From Bradyrhizobium diazoefficiens (GTDB lineage: Bacteria; Pseudomonadota; Alphaproteobacteria; Rhizobiales; Xanthobacteraceae): DNA of 64,000 nucleotides. The stretch covers positions 2,604,001 to 2,668,000 of the forward strand of contig NZ_JAENXS010000002.1 in NCBI RefSeq assembly GCF_016612535.1. Direction: 5' to 3'. Below are positions 8,097 through 17,424 of the stretch, in pieces. Under the pieces are notes generated by a model that saw only the letters and a list, made by a program, of their open reading frames with translations, made no database searches and was not told the origin of the DNA. The first letter of the stretch is position 1. Each line of letters starts with the position of its first letter. The translations under genes were made by a program, and so were the position numbers.

Positions 8097-9233
8097 ATGG
8101 TCCTTTCGCGCAAGCTGCTGCCTCTGCTGACCGCCTGGCTGGCCACCGCCTGGCTGGTCTTGGCCAGCGCACCGTCGCGCGCCGCTGAGTTCTATACCGA
8201 GGATCTGCGGATCCCGATGCTGGAGGCGGGTCCGCAGGGGCTGGAGGCCTTCCTGGTCCGCCCAGCGGGAACGAAGCGCTATCCGCTCGCGCTGCTCAGC
8301 CACGGTAGCCCACGCAGCTTCGACGACCGCGCGACGATGTCGGCGCACAAATATTACGGCATCGCGCTGGAATACGCCCGGCGCGGTTTTGCGGCGCTGA
8401 TCGTGATGCGGCGCGGCTATGGCAGTTCGCCCGGCGGGCGCGTCGACAGCGTCGGCGGCTGCGCCAATGCCGCCTATTTGCCCGCAGCGGCGGTCGCGGT
8501 CGCGGATCTGCGCGCGGCGATCGATGCGATGGGGCGCAGGGCCGATGTGACGACATCAGGCATGATCGCGGCCGGCCATTCCGCCGGTGGGCTCGCCACG
8601 GTCGCGCTGGCAGCGCAAGCGCCACCCGGCCTCATCGCCGCGATCAGCTTTGCCGGCGGCCGCGGCTCGCGGGATGATGACGACGTCTGCAATCCGGATG
8701 GGCTGGTGCAAGCCTTCGCCACCTTCGGCAAGACCGCGCGGGTGCCGATGCTGTGGATCTACGCGACCAACGATTCCTATTTCGGCCCCGATCTCGCACG
8801 GCGGTTCTACGAGGGGTTTCGCGCCGGTGGCGGCAACGCCAAGTTCGTCGCGGCGCCGCCTTACGGCGACGACGGCCACTATCTCTATTCCGTGGTGGCC
8901 CGCCCGCAATGGACGCCTTACGTCGACGCCTTCCTGCGCGAGCGCGGACTGAGCCACGACATGCTGAGCCCGCCCGATTCCCTGCCGCCGCCGAGCCAGT
9001 TCAACGACGCGGCGAAGGCCGAGTTCGCGCGCTATCTCGCCAGCACCATGCCGCACAAGGCCTTTACGGTGTCGTCCAATGGCGGGTACGGCTGGCGTTC
9101 GGGGCGTAACACCGTGGACGACGCCCAGCGCGATTCGCTCGCGGCCTGCATGAAATGGTCGCCGACATGTACGCTCTATGCCGTCGACGACAGGCTTGCC
9201 GGCGGCGCCCGGAGGACGTCGACGGCGCGTTAG
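8097..9233 (+). CDS. Exported alpha/beta hydrolase with C-terminal extra domain
   Basis: A 378-residue protein. The signal peptide covers about residues 1-29 (ends APSRAA). The alpha/beta hydrolase core has the nucleophile elbow GHSAGG (Ser162), an oxyanion region LLSHGSP near residue 68, a likely acid in the IYATNDSYFG region and a His near GDDGHY. It resembles dienelactone-hydrolase-like esterases. After about residue 320 comes a short module (GGYGWRSGRNTVDDAQRDSL, then AACMKWSPTCTLYAVDD) that recalls small DUF4189-like domains, so this may be a fusion. It should act in the periplasm or outside; the substrate is unknown. Confidence 0.75.
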   Translation: MVLSRKLLPLLTAWLATAWLVLASAPSRAAEFYTEDLRIPMLEAGPQGLEAFLVRPAGTKRYPLALLSHGSPRSFDDRATMSAHKYYGIALEYARRGFAALIVMRRGYGSSPGGRVDSVGGCANAAYLPAAAVAVADLRAAIDAMGRRADVTTSGMIAAGHSAGGLATVALAAQAPPGLIAAISFAGGRGSRDDDDVCNPDGLVQAFATFGKTARVPMLWIYATNDSYFGPDLARRFYEGFRAGGGNAKFVAAPPYGDDGHYLYSVVARPQWTPYVDAFLRERGLSHDMLSPPDSLPPPSQFNDAAKAEFARYLASTMPHKAFTVSSNGGYGWRSGRNTVDDAQRDSLAACMKWSPTCTLYAVDDRLAGGARRTSTAR

Positions 9234-9266
9234 GCGCAAGACAAACCCGATGACAGATTGGCCTAG

Positions 9267-9996
9267 CTAGAGCCGTTCGCCGAGCGCGAGCTTGTAGCCG
9301 ACGCCGGTGACGGTGGCGACGACGGGCGTGCCGCTGCCGACGAGCTTGCGGCGCAGCCGCGCCACCAGCGCATCGACGGTGCGGATGTCGACCTCGGCCT
9401 GGCGGTTGCTGACGACCTCGATCAGATAGTCGCGGCTGAGCGGCCTGCCATCCGCGCCGACGAGGGCGGCGAGCAGGTCGAACTCGGCGCGCGTCAGAGC
9501 CACCGGCTTGCCGTCGCTGCCGAGCAGCTCGCGCCGCGTCAGGTCGATGATCCAGTCGCCGAAGACGATCGAATTGTGGTTCCGCGCCGCCTTGCGGTCG
9601 AGCGAGCGCCGCCGCAGCACGCTGCGCGCACGCGCCAGCAGATCGCGCAGGTTGATCGGCTTGGTGACGTAATGATCGCCGGCGATCTCGAGGCCGAGGA
9701 TGCGGTCGACGTCGGTGTCACGGCGGGTCACGAAGATGATGCCCGCATTGCTGGTCGCCTGGATCTCCTTGGCAAGCTCGAAGCCGTCGCCGTCGGGCAG
9801 CTGCAGGTCGAGGAAGACGAGGTCGGTGCGCGCGCAACGCCTGGCGGCATTCCGTGCAGGTGCCGGCGCCGACCACGTCGAAACCGTTCTCGCTGAAGTA
9901 ACCGACCAGCATCGTCCGCGTCACCGGATCGTCTTCGACCACGATCAGCCGCTCGCGCCCAATGGGACGCAATTCCCGAAGTGCGGAATCAGCCAC
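9267..9996 (-). pseudogene. OmpR/PhoB-family response regulator, frameshifted
   Basis: Two overlapping frames add up to one response regulator. The upstream frame gives the receiver start (RERLIVVEDDPVTRTMLVGYF, GFDVVGAG). The downstream frame resumes with TDLVFLDLQLPDGDGFELA, the Lys loop VTKPINL and a complete C-terminal winged helix ending VTGVGYKLALGERL. The break is at about 9828, in a GC dinucleotide run, and is worth one base. The likely start is GTG at 9996. Either this is a real frameshift that disables the receiver or a sequence error. No partner sensor kinase is adjacent. Confidence 0.75.
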
Positions 9997-10353
9997 GATG
10001 TTGGATGTCCTGTGTGCCTGCGACCCGCTCTGCAAACTCAGATCGCCGCGCGATGCGCTGTCCTGTGAACGTACATTCACGGCCTATTCGAGCCCCCGAA
10101 ATTGCCTGTCGGAATCCTAGGCCTCTTGTGGCGCCCGAACAATATAGGTCATGGTATTGAAGTATTAACTATGAATTACCCCACACTTCTCTCGGAGCGC
10201 ACCGATCGTCTGGCACACCACCAATCCCGCTCATCCGAATCCGGATTCAACCGCTGGTTAACGTAAAGAAAGGCTTCCGCTTCGGTTTCGCCGGCACCTC
10301 CTCTATGCTTCCACATCGCAAGCGCGAGCGAAACGCGAGACCACGGAGCAGGC

Positions 10354-11529
10354 GTGATGCAGGGGCAGGCCCGGTTGGCTGCCGGTCGGACCGACGGAGG
10401 CGCGGCTCCCTTCGGTCGTTCGCACAGCCTCGACGTCCTGCGCGGGCTCGCCATCGTCGGCGTGATGGCGATCCACGTTTCACAATCATTTCCGTCAAAT
10501 ATCCACGCCGTCGATTATGCCTTCATGTGGGGCTGGACCGGCGTCAACGTTTTCTACTTCGTCAGCGCCATGACGATGTGCCTGATGTGGACGCAGCGCA
10601 CCGAAACGAACCCGACGCGTAAATTCTACATCCGCCGCTTCCTGCGCATCGCGCCGCTGTTCTGGCTCGCGATCCCGCTCTACCTCGTCATCAACGGCAC
10701 GGGACCGAGCACCAACGCCCCCAACGGCATCGGCCCGCTCCAGGTGATCCTGACGGCGACGTTCCTGCACGGCTTTTGGCCGGACAGCATCAACAGCGTC
10801 GTACCAGGCGACTGGTCGATCGCGGCCGAGATGATGTTCTATCTCGTCTTCCCGTTCGTGATTACGGCGTTCGGATCGCGCCGCCATCTCTATCTTGCGC
10901 TGGCGATCGTGCTGCACCTCGTCAATGTCTGCCTGTTCAAGCCGTGGGCTTTCGCGCTGTTCTCGGCCTATTACGGGCCCGGCCACGAGGCGTTCGTCTG
11001 GAACGCACTGCACATCAGTTTCCTGAACCAATTGCCGGTCTTCCTGGTCGGTTGCGCATTGTTCTTCGCGCTGCGCGACGGCTTCGCGAAGTCGGACGCC
11101 GCGATCCTCGCAGGCTTCATCGCGCTGTCCTTTGCCGCCGACCGTGCGACCGGATCGCACGAGTTCAACTATCTCGTAATCAACCTCGTGCTCGGCGCGC
11201 TGGTGTTCTGGTGCATCCGCCTTGCGACCCGCCTGCAACCACTCGAAGCGCTCGGCCGCAACTCCTATTCGATGTACCTGTCGCATTTCGCAGTGATCTT
11301 CGGCCTGCGCCAGATCTGGCCGCTGGCGGACGGACCGCTGTCGCTGCTGCTCGCTTACGCCGTCACCGCCGCGCTGAGCTATCTCGTCGCCCGCGCGACC
11401 TGGCATCTGGTCGAGCGGCACGCGCAGGATCTGGCACGTCGCCTGACGGATTCGACCGCCAAGGGCATGCGCGCGGTGCCCGTCACCCCACCAGGCGTGG
11501 CGCTGACCAGCCGCAGCGCGGGCGCGTGA
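10354..11529 (+). CDS. Acyltransferase family 3 membrane protein (OafA/YrhL-like)
   Basis: A 391-residue integral membrane protein of the acyltransferase-3 family, which transfers acetyl or other acyl groups to sugars of surface glycans. Family features: the N-terminal SLDVLRGLAIVGVMAIH motif with its conserved His, the RKFYIRRFLRIAP arginine motif, and about ten hydrophobic helices ending SLLLAYAVTAALSYLVARA. GTG at 10354 or ATG at 10357 could start translation; GGAG lies just upstream. It lies about 7 kb before the exopolysaccharide genes, so a role in that polymer is possible but not shown. Confidence 0.88.
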   Translation: MMQGQARLAAGRTDGGAAPFGRSHSLDVLRGLAIVGVMAIHVSQSFPSNIHAVDYAFMWGWTGVNVFYFVSAMTMCLMWTQRTETNPTRKFYIRRFLRIAPLFWLAIPLYLVINGTGPSTNAPNGIGPLQVILTATFLHGFWPDSINSVVPGDWSIAAEMMFYLVFPFVITAFGSRRHLYLALAIVLHLVNVCLFKPWAFALFSAYYGPGHEAFVWNALHISFLNQLPVFLVGCALFFALRDGFAKSDAAILAGFIALSFAADRATGSHEFNYLVINLVLGALVFWCIRLATRLQPLEALGRNSYSMYLSHFAVIFGLRQIWPLADGPLSLLLAYAVTAALSYLVARATWHLVERHAQDLARRLTDSTAKGMRAVPVTPPGVALTSRSAGA

Positions 11530-11535
11530 TCGGCC

Positions 11536-12423
11536 TCAGGACGATCCGACTTCGATCCGGTACGACAGCTCTTCCTCGGCGCCAGGTGCGATGTGCATCA
11601 GGCCCGGCTTGTCGCTGAACTCGCCGTCGAAGTCTTTGGGACTGGCATAGCCGCGCCAGGGTTCGATGCAGAGGAACGGCGCGCCCGTCGGCTTTGACCA
11701 GATGCCGAGCTCGTGAAAGCCGCGCCACGACATCTTGAGCCAGGGCCCGGCGCTTTGCCCGGCCGCATAGCGGACCGCGTGGCTGTTGACGGGATCCAAG
11801 ATGACGGCGTCATTGGTGAAAAGGGATTCCGACAAAGGAAGTACCGTGCCCCGGACGGGGCTGGGATCCGTTGCCGCGAGCAGCAGTCCGTCCTCGACAC
11901 GACGAATTGGAGATGGCTCTTCGTTCGTGAACGTGAGCGCGTAGCTCTCCTTCGGCAAGCCAGCCTGAAGCGGCCAGTTGAAAGCGGGATGGCCACCGAG
12001 CGACACCGGCAATTTCTCCTCGCCGGTGTTGACGACCTTCAACGTCACCTCGATGCCGGCCACTTCGAGCGCGTAGGTCACAGCCAGCCGGAACGCGAAC
12101 GGGTAGAGCGCGCGCGTCGCCTCGCTGTCTTCGAGCACCAGCGCGCAGCTGCTGTCGCCGCGCTCCAACCATTTAAAATGGCTGTCGCGCGCAAAGCCGT
12201 GCTGGGTCATCCGGTAGGTCTTGCCCCGGTGTCGCATCTCGTCGTTGACGAGACGGCCGACGATCGGAAACAACAGCGGCGCATGGCGTGGCCAGGCCGG
12301 GCCGGCCTGCCAGACGAATTCGGTGCCGTCCTTGTGCTTGAGCGAGCACATCTCGGCGCCTTGCGGCTTGATGGTCGCTGTGAGGCCGGCGCTGCGGATC
12401 GTGTGCGTGTCGTCCTCTCTCAT
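11536..12423 (-). CDS. Aldose 1-epimerase family protein (LacX/YeaD-like mutarotase)
   Basis: A 295-residue protein of the galactose mutarotase fold. Markers: the strand-rich start with KPQGAEMCSLKHKDGTEFVW, the catalytic-type His in MTQHGFARD, and GGHPAFNWP in the middle, where the family has a conserved His. It is predicted to equilibrate alpha and beta anomers of a hexose or hexose phosphate. It converges with the acyltransferase gene, seven bases away. A short decayed copy of its N-terminal coding region lies at 15336-15388. Confidence 0.85.
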   Translation of the reverse strand: MREDDTHTIRSAGLTATIKPQGAEMCSLKHKDGTEFVWQAGPAWPRHAPLLFPIVGRLVNDEMRHRGKTYRMTQHGFARDSHFKWLERGDSSCALVLEDSEATRALYPFAFRLAVTYALEVAGIEVTLKVVNTGEEKLPVSLGGHPAFNWPLQAGLPKESYALTFTNEEPSPIRRVEDGLLLAATDPSPVRGTVLPLSESLFTNDAVILDPVNSHAVRYAAGQSAGPWLKMSWRGFHELGIWSKPTGAPFLCIEPWRGYASPKDFDGEFSDKPGLMHIAPGAEEELSYRIEVGSS

Positions 12424-12823
12424 GCCCGACGCTCTTGCGGATTTGATCTCACCGCGATGATCATACGGATTCTTTCTTTTTCGCCAGGCACTGACCAGCT
12501 CCGCAAAACAACTTTACGACCGAAGTTGTGCAAATTGTCCTGGTAACAGATCGATGCCAATGTGGACCAGCAAGCATCGATATGGCAACGAAAAAGCGTG
12601 GTGGGCCGACATGCAGATCTCACCTCTGCCGATCGCAAAGGACCTGTGGGATACGAGCCCGATCCACTCAATTAGCAAGACTAGACAATTCTGAAAGAAC
12701 CTTCGCAGGTACGAAACGCCATTCTCTCGACGCCATTCGGACGCCAATCGATCAAACTCTTTTGCTACGTCCTTCAGCGGACGTTGCAGATAAAAAGAAA
12801 GGTCATCTCGAGCCTGCGGAAAC
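12424..12823. other. Intergenic region with a possible gene remnant
   Basis: This holds the divergent promoters of the epimerase and FAD-oxidoreductase genes. On the minus strand, 12670-12825 reads RPLKDVAKEFDRLASEWRRE, which resembles the start of a small protein I associate with rhizobia, then loses similarity. No complete gene is convincing here. Confidence 0.3.
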
Positions 12824-14467
12824 ATGATATCGATGTCGACCTATTACAGAACATCTGGCCTCCTGCTCTCCTTGATACTATCGCTTATTGTTAGCCCGGC
12901 GAGGGCTCAAGCTCCTGTCAACAAGGACATACTCGTTTACGGCGGCACAGCTGCCGGCGTCATGACCGCCTATTCGGCCGCGCGCCAGGGATTGCATGTC
13001 GTGCTTTTGGAGCCGAGCCATCATCTCGGAGGCATGGTCACGGGAGGGCTTTCTGCCACCGACCTCGGCAATCCGCAGGTGATCGGCGGATATGCGAAGC
13101 TGTTTTATCGCCGCGTTGCCGAGCATTACGGCCGATCTCGGCTCGACCGCACATCGGATTGGCTATCGGAGCCACATGTATCCGAGGACACCTTCGGCGC
13201 GATGCTCGGTGAAGCCGGAGTTGAGGTCGTTTTCGGCGCTCGGTTGCACGAACATCAAGGCGTGACCGTTGAAAATCGCAAAATCGTTTCAATGACGAGC
13301 GAGGACGGTCGCGAATGGCGCGCCAAAGTCTTTGTGGACTGCAGTTACGAAGGAGATCTTCTGGCACAATCAGGCGCAACATACACCTGGGGCCGGGAAA
13401 GCGCGCAGACCTACGGCGAGACGCTCGCCGGCGTACGCACGATCACGCCGCAGCACCAGTTTGGCTGGCCGATACTGGCCCATCGCAACGACCACCAGCT
13501 CTATCCGGAAATCTCGCCCAGCCCGCTGCCGGCAGCCGGAGGCGGCGACAAGAACGTCCAGGCATACAATTATCGTCTTATCCTGACTGATGATCCCGCA
13601 AACCGTTTGCCGCTTCCCAAACCGGACGGCTACGATCCAGCACAATTTGCGTTGCTCGCGCGATACCTGCAAGATTTTCAATCGCACATGGGACGCGAAC
13701 CCTTGCTCAAGGATTTTTTGTACCCGGTCCGGCTCCCGAACCACAAGGCCGACTTCAACAACAACGGGCCGTTCTCAACCGACTATATCGGCCACAGCGG
13801 CGCCTATCCGGATGCCTCCTACCAGGACAAGCAACGGATCCGCGCCGAACATCTCCGCTACACACAAGGACTGCTTTACTTTCTCACCCACGATCCCGTC
13901 GTGCCTGCGACGCTCAAAAGCCAGCTCAATGTATGGGGCCTGCCAAGGGATGAGTTCTCGGACAGCGACCACCGGCCGAGGGAATTGTACATCCGCGAGG
14001 GACGACGCATGATTGGTGCCTATGTCGTGAAACAGGCAGACTTGCAGACGAATCGCGCCAAGCCAGATTCGATCGGCATGGGCTCGTACAACAGCGACTC
14101 CCATAACGTACAGCGTGTAGCGATGCCGGATGGATCGGTCCGCAACGAGGGAGATATGCAAGTGCCCGTTCAGCCATACCAGATCCCCTATCGGGTCATG
14201 ACGCCTCGTAAGGACGAGATGCACAACCTGCTGGTCCCGGTCTGCCTGTCCGCTTCCCACGTCGCCTATTCCTCGCTTCGGATGGAGCCGCAATACATGA
14301 TCCTCGGACAAGCCGCAGGCGTTGCCGCGGCGCTCGCGGCGCAGGGCCGTGTAGCAGTGCAGGACATTCCGATTGCGCAGTTGCAGCGCGAGCTTCTGAA
14401 AACCGGAGCCGTTCTCGAGTTGCCTGAGGATGGAGTCTTCGGTGCCGCAGTTGCTCCGCCCGACTAG
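12824..14467 (+). CDS. Exported FAD-dependent oxidoreductase
   Basis: A 547-residue protein. The signal peptide covers about residues 1-29 (SLILSLIVSPARAQA). A Rossmann-type FAD-binding segment follows (DILVYGGTAAGVMTAYSAAR, then VVLLEPSHHLGGMVTGGLS). A C-terminal FAD segment reads YMILGQAAGVAAALAA. The pattern matches the FAD_oxidored family often annotated as FAD-dependent oxidoreductase or xanthan-lyase-like. Natural substrates of these exported enzymes are poorly known. It stands alone, with an ISAs1/IS630 debris zone beyond it. The alternative start at 12833 would remove three residues. Confidence 0.82.
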   Translation: MISMSTYYRTSGLLLSLILSLIVSPARAQAPVNKDILVYGGTAAGVMTAYSAARQGLHVVLLEPSHHLGGMVTGGLSATDLGNPQVIGGYAKLFYRRVAEHYGRSRLDRTSDWLSEPHVSEDTFGAMLGEAGVEVVFGARLHEHQGVTVENRKIVSMTSEDGREWRAKVFVDCSYEGDLLAQSGATYTWGRESAQTYGETLAGVRTITPQHQFGWPILAHRNDHQLYPEISPSPLPAAGGGDKNVQAYNYRLILTDDPANRLPLPKPDGYDPAQFALLARYLQDFQSHMGREPLLKDFLYPVRLPNHKADFNNNGPFSTDYIGHSGAYPDASYQDKQRIRAEHLRYTQGLLYFLTHDPVVPATLKSQLNVWGLPRDEFSDSDHRPRELYIREGRRMIGAYVVKQADLQTNRAKPDSIGMGSYNSDSHNVQRVAMPDGSVRNEGDMQVPVQPYQIPYRVMTPRKDEMHNLLVPVCLSASHVAYSSLRMEPQYMILGQAAGVAAALAAQGRVAVQDIPIAQLQRELLKTGAVLELPEDGVFGAAVAPPD

Positions 14468-14958
14468 CGCGCGGCTTCGTCAATAGGCGCGGCTGGCAGC
14501 CGCCCACGATTTTGATCGCAAAAGATCTACGCGACAGTCGCTACGGCGCCTGGTCATATTTCGCTGCCTGATAATATCTCTGCATGGGTGATCTGTTATG
14601 GCCTGATCCATGCGGGGCGCGAGCATCATGACCATACAGGAGAGGGCGTGCACATGATCCTCCAGGCAGACAAGCCGGCCGATTTCGTGCTCGCCAAAGG
14701 CAAGACGCGCCCGGTTTGAGAGGTGGTCAAACTCGGCTGACCAAACCTTTGCGACACGCCTTGGTTTCCGGCCGGGCCCCCGTTGCTTCATTTGGGCAGC
14801 GGCAGCTCACCATCCACTCCTAACCGACTTCTGATTTAACCCTATCGTCCTATTGCCCCCTTACGCGAACTGCGCCCACAAACTCAAACGCGGGGTTCTT
14901 GACCGAGTTGCTACTATCCTCTCACCATGACCAAAACAGGAAACAGAGCGGCCGCGAA
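14468..14958. other. Intergenic, no supported gene
   Basis: Both strands carry open frames here, including a 103-residue frame on the minus strand at 14480-14791, but none has a ribosome-binding site, recognisable motif or natural composition. I see nothing else in it. Confidence 0.4.
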
Positions 14959-15252
14959 GTGAAGACACGGAAGTTGAGCGAGGCGATCGACACCCAACGC
15001 GTCAAAGCTGATTTAGCGGAACTAAATCGGCTTCGCCGCTTTCTAATCAACAGCAGGACCGCCGGTTATACGCGCTGGCTGCTTGATTCGATCGACGATT
15101 ATGTCGAGCAGATCACGGGAGACCGGACGACGCTGCACAGCGAAGCCTCCAACTTGAGTGATTCTGTACCTTCGCTCCCGGTGCTGCCTGCAGTGCAATT
15201 CCTTTTCGGACTGCATACACCAAGAGCCCCGCGAAGTGGCGCCGATCAGTGA
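14959..15252 (+). CDS. Small hypothetical protein
   Basis: A 97-residue frame from a GTG start. The middle (DLAELNRLRRFLINSRTAGY, then TRWLLDSIDDYVEQITG) looks like amphipathic helices, while the C-terminal 40 residues are low-complexity. No Shine-Dalgarno sequence is clear and no family is recognised. A TTG at 14899 would lengthen it by 20 residues. It may be a genuine small gene or a chance frame. Confidence 0.35.
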   Translation: MKTRKLSEAIDTQRVKADLAELNRLRRFLINSRTAGYTRWLLDSIDDYVEQITGDRTTLHSEASNLSDSVPSLPVLPAVQFLFGLHTPRAPRSGADQ

Positions 15253-15335
15253 TGACAGTATTACTCGAACTGCTGCGTTTGGCGGATAAGCAACGTGGAG
15301 GAGCCACGGACAAATTGGCACGATTAGAACCACGC

Positions 15336-15388
15336 CGGGCTCGCCCTGCCAGACGAATTCGGTGCCGTCCTTGTGTTTGAGCAAGCTC
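15336..15388 (-). pseudogene. Fragment of the aldose-epimerase gene
   Basis: Read on the minus strand this encodes LKHKDGTEFVWQ, almost identical at DNA level to 12297-12350 within the epimerase gene at 11536-12423. Similarity stops on both sides, so this is a vestigial partial duplicate about 3 kb from its parent, in the same orientation. It borders the IS630 remnant, which may have cut it. Confidence 0.7.
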
Positions 15389-15410
15389 GTCTAGTACCTT
15401 GTCACAGTGA

Positions 15411-16345
15411 TTATGACTCTTTGGCCGCGACGGGACAGGCGCGGCCCATTTTTGGCGCGAGCCTTGTCGGTTGTGAACATCCAATTGATGCGACCATGTT
15501 GAGCCAGCTGGCATGCTTGGGGGTGTGGTGGAACTCCAGGCGGCGCAGAATCCGCCGGGCTTCGGCGGGTGCGAATGCCAGAGGGCGTCTACGGAGTGGA
15601 TCGACAGATTATCCTGCACTACCCGAATGCACGTGGCGTCGAGATAATGCACATCGACGAGTTCGCGCATGCAGTGGGCGTAGTCTACTGCCGTCCGCCG
15701 CTCGGTGACCTTGACCTTGCGCCAGGGCCGATACACGTCGATGCAGACGAAGAGATTGACGGTGCTGTTGCAGCGGTACTCGCAATCGTAGCGTTCGAGC
15801 TGGCCCGGTTCGGGTGGGATCGGCTGGCAAACCTCGCCATGAGCTCGACCGGGCTCTCGTCGAAGCAGACCACCGGCCGGTCGGGATCGGGTGTCTCGGC
15901 ATAGAGGTCAAGTACGTCTTCCATGCGGGCGAAGTATTCGCCGTCGATCTTTGCAATGCACCACATGTCCTTGCGCCACGGCTTGAGGCCGTTTCGGCCA
16001 GCCGCCGGCGCACCGTCTTCGCCCGACAGGCTCTCGCGGTCGGTGAGCTTGACCATCGCCCCGGCCAAAAGCTTCAGCGTCAAGCGAGCGCATCCCTCGG
16101 GAGGATGGGCGCAAGCCGTTACTGCCAACAGGGTTTCCTCCTTGCTGCTCCGCCTCAGGACGCGGCTCCTCGCTCAGCGCCCGCTCCAGATTGCCTTCCG
16201 CGAAGCGCCACTTGGTCCGGTACACGGTGGAACCGCTCACCGCTACCGTGCGGGCGATTTCTTCATCGCTGCAGCCAGCACCGGCCGCCAGCAATATCTG
16301 GGCGCGCTTGAGTTTGCGGGCGGCGCGTCTGCCCTTGCCCAACAT
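15411..16345 (-). pseudogene. IS630-family transposase, degraded
   Basis: The N-terminal helix-turn-helix part (GKGRRAARKLKRAQILLAAG, then SDEEIARTVAVSGSTVYRTK) and the DDE domain (WRKDMWCIAKIDGEYFARME, PVVCFDESP, and then VNLFVCIDVYRPWRKVKVTE in another frame) lie in three frames. After HHTPKHASWLNMV the sequence jumps to the usual C-terminus (TTDKARAK then GRACPVAAKES in a shifted frame). About 55 residues carrying the last catalytic Glu are therefore missing. The element cannot move by itself. Its left end near 15395-15410 still carries AGTACCTTGTCACAGTGATT, which looks like terminal sequence. Confidence 0.85.
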
Positions 16346-16360
16346 CGCGGTGAGCCTGCG

Positions 16361-17080
16361 ATGATGAAGACCTGCTTTGCCACAGCCCTGCTCGTGCTCG
16401 TTGCAGCCACAGCTGCGAAAGCAGATGTCGTCTACCCGAACGCGGGTACCGAAAATCCGACCACATACACATTCACAGCAACTACGAATGGTTCGCTGGT
16501 TGCGCATTTTTACAGCTCGGGAGCCTCGTTCAGCGAGACGCTAGGTTTGCTCGTCAATGGCAAGGACAGAGGCACCGCTGTCGACAACCACAACACCGCC
16601 TTCGGAGAGATGTATAACTTTGACAACGTCAGCGTCGGCGATTCCCTGATCTTCTACATCCACGTCAAGACGACCGGCCATACCTACTACTCCGACTTCG
16701 GAATGAACAAAGACGGCGTAAACCACGTCTGTTCGACGGCCTTCGCAGGCGACGGCAAAACTTCGGCCGGAACCTATGTCGGCTTCGAAGATCTCAGCCT
16801 GCATCAGACGGGCTGGACCGACAACAATTACACTGGTGAACAATTTGTCTTCACGGTCGCCGCGGTGCCTGAACCCTTCACCTGCGCGATGATGGTCCTG
16901 GGCTTCGCCGGTGTAGGCTTTCTTTGCATATCGCGGCAGGAATTTGGCTCTGACCGCCGTATAATTGCTGCCTCAAATTCCGACTTAAAGGCCGCCCTCG
17001 GTCTTTTTGTTTCGGCACCAGAACTTCGCTTTGGCAGCGGGCTCACAACGGACGCGAGTAAGGCTGAGAGTTGGGGCTAA
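16361..17080 (+). CDS. PEP-CTERM-type secreted protein with an extended tail
   Basis: A 239-residue protein. Signal peptide: residues 1-21 (MMKTCFATALLVLVAATAAKA). The middle is a strand-rich domain with many Asn, Gly and Thr, as in exported PEP-CTERM substrates. The sorting motif VPEP begins near residue 169 and is followed by a hydrophobic helix (CAMMVLGFAGVGFLCIS) and a basic residue. Normally such proteins stop soon after; this one runs on for about 45 residues, suggesting a lost stop or frameshift. The ATG sits 16 bases from the IS630 remnant, with only GGTGAG as a weak ribosome site. Function unknown. Confidence 0.7.
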   Translation: MMKTCFATALLVLVAATAAKADVVYPNAGTENPTTYTFTATTNGSLVAHFYSSGASFSETLGLLVNGKDRGTAVDNHNTAFGEMYNFDNVSVGDSLIFYIHVKTTGHTYYSDFGMNKDGVNHVCSTAFAGDGKTSAGTYVGFEDLSLHQTGWTDNNYTGEQFVFTVAAVPEPFTCAMMVLGFAGVGFLCISRQEFGSDRRIIAASNSDLKAALGLFVSAPELRFGSGLTTDASKAESWG

Positions 17081-17424
17081 GAGGAAGCCATGATTGAATC
17101 GTTTGGCCGCGAGGGCGTAGCTTCTCCGATCGTCATTGTTGCTGGAGGAGATGCATGCTGACTGGATATTTGGCTGCGTGGTGCTTGCGTCTGGTTCTAA
17201 CCGAGGGCGTCGAGGAAACGGCAACGAGCCAAAAGTCAGGTATCTCGAACATCGCGAGCTTCAGACCTGAATCTAGCGTGTCGCGCAAATTGCCGGCATT
17301 GATTCCTGGCTTTCGGCAGCGCACTCCGGGAGCGAACACCGGACGCTCAGGATTTCAGCTGAGATCCAGCATCGCCTGCTGAAGCCACGCGCGATGGCGA
17401 AGCGGCTTCATCGGAACGGATCGT
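17081..17424. other. Intergenic, nothing recognised
   Basis: Between the PEP-CTERM gene and the ISAs1-type remnant. Short frames exist on both strands but none has coding character. No clear terminator or element end is visible. Confidence 0.4.

Noticed and set aside
12514..12825. 103-residue minus-strand frame
   Set aside because: Only about 20 residues look like a known small protein; the rest is not protein-like. At best a remnant, so not called as a gene.
14480..14791. 103-residue minus-strand frame after the FAD oxidoreductase
   Set aside because: No start signal, no motif and mixed composition typical of random GC-rich sequence.
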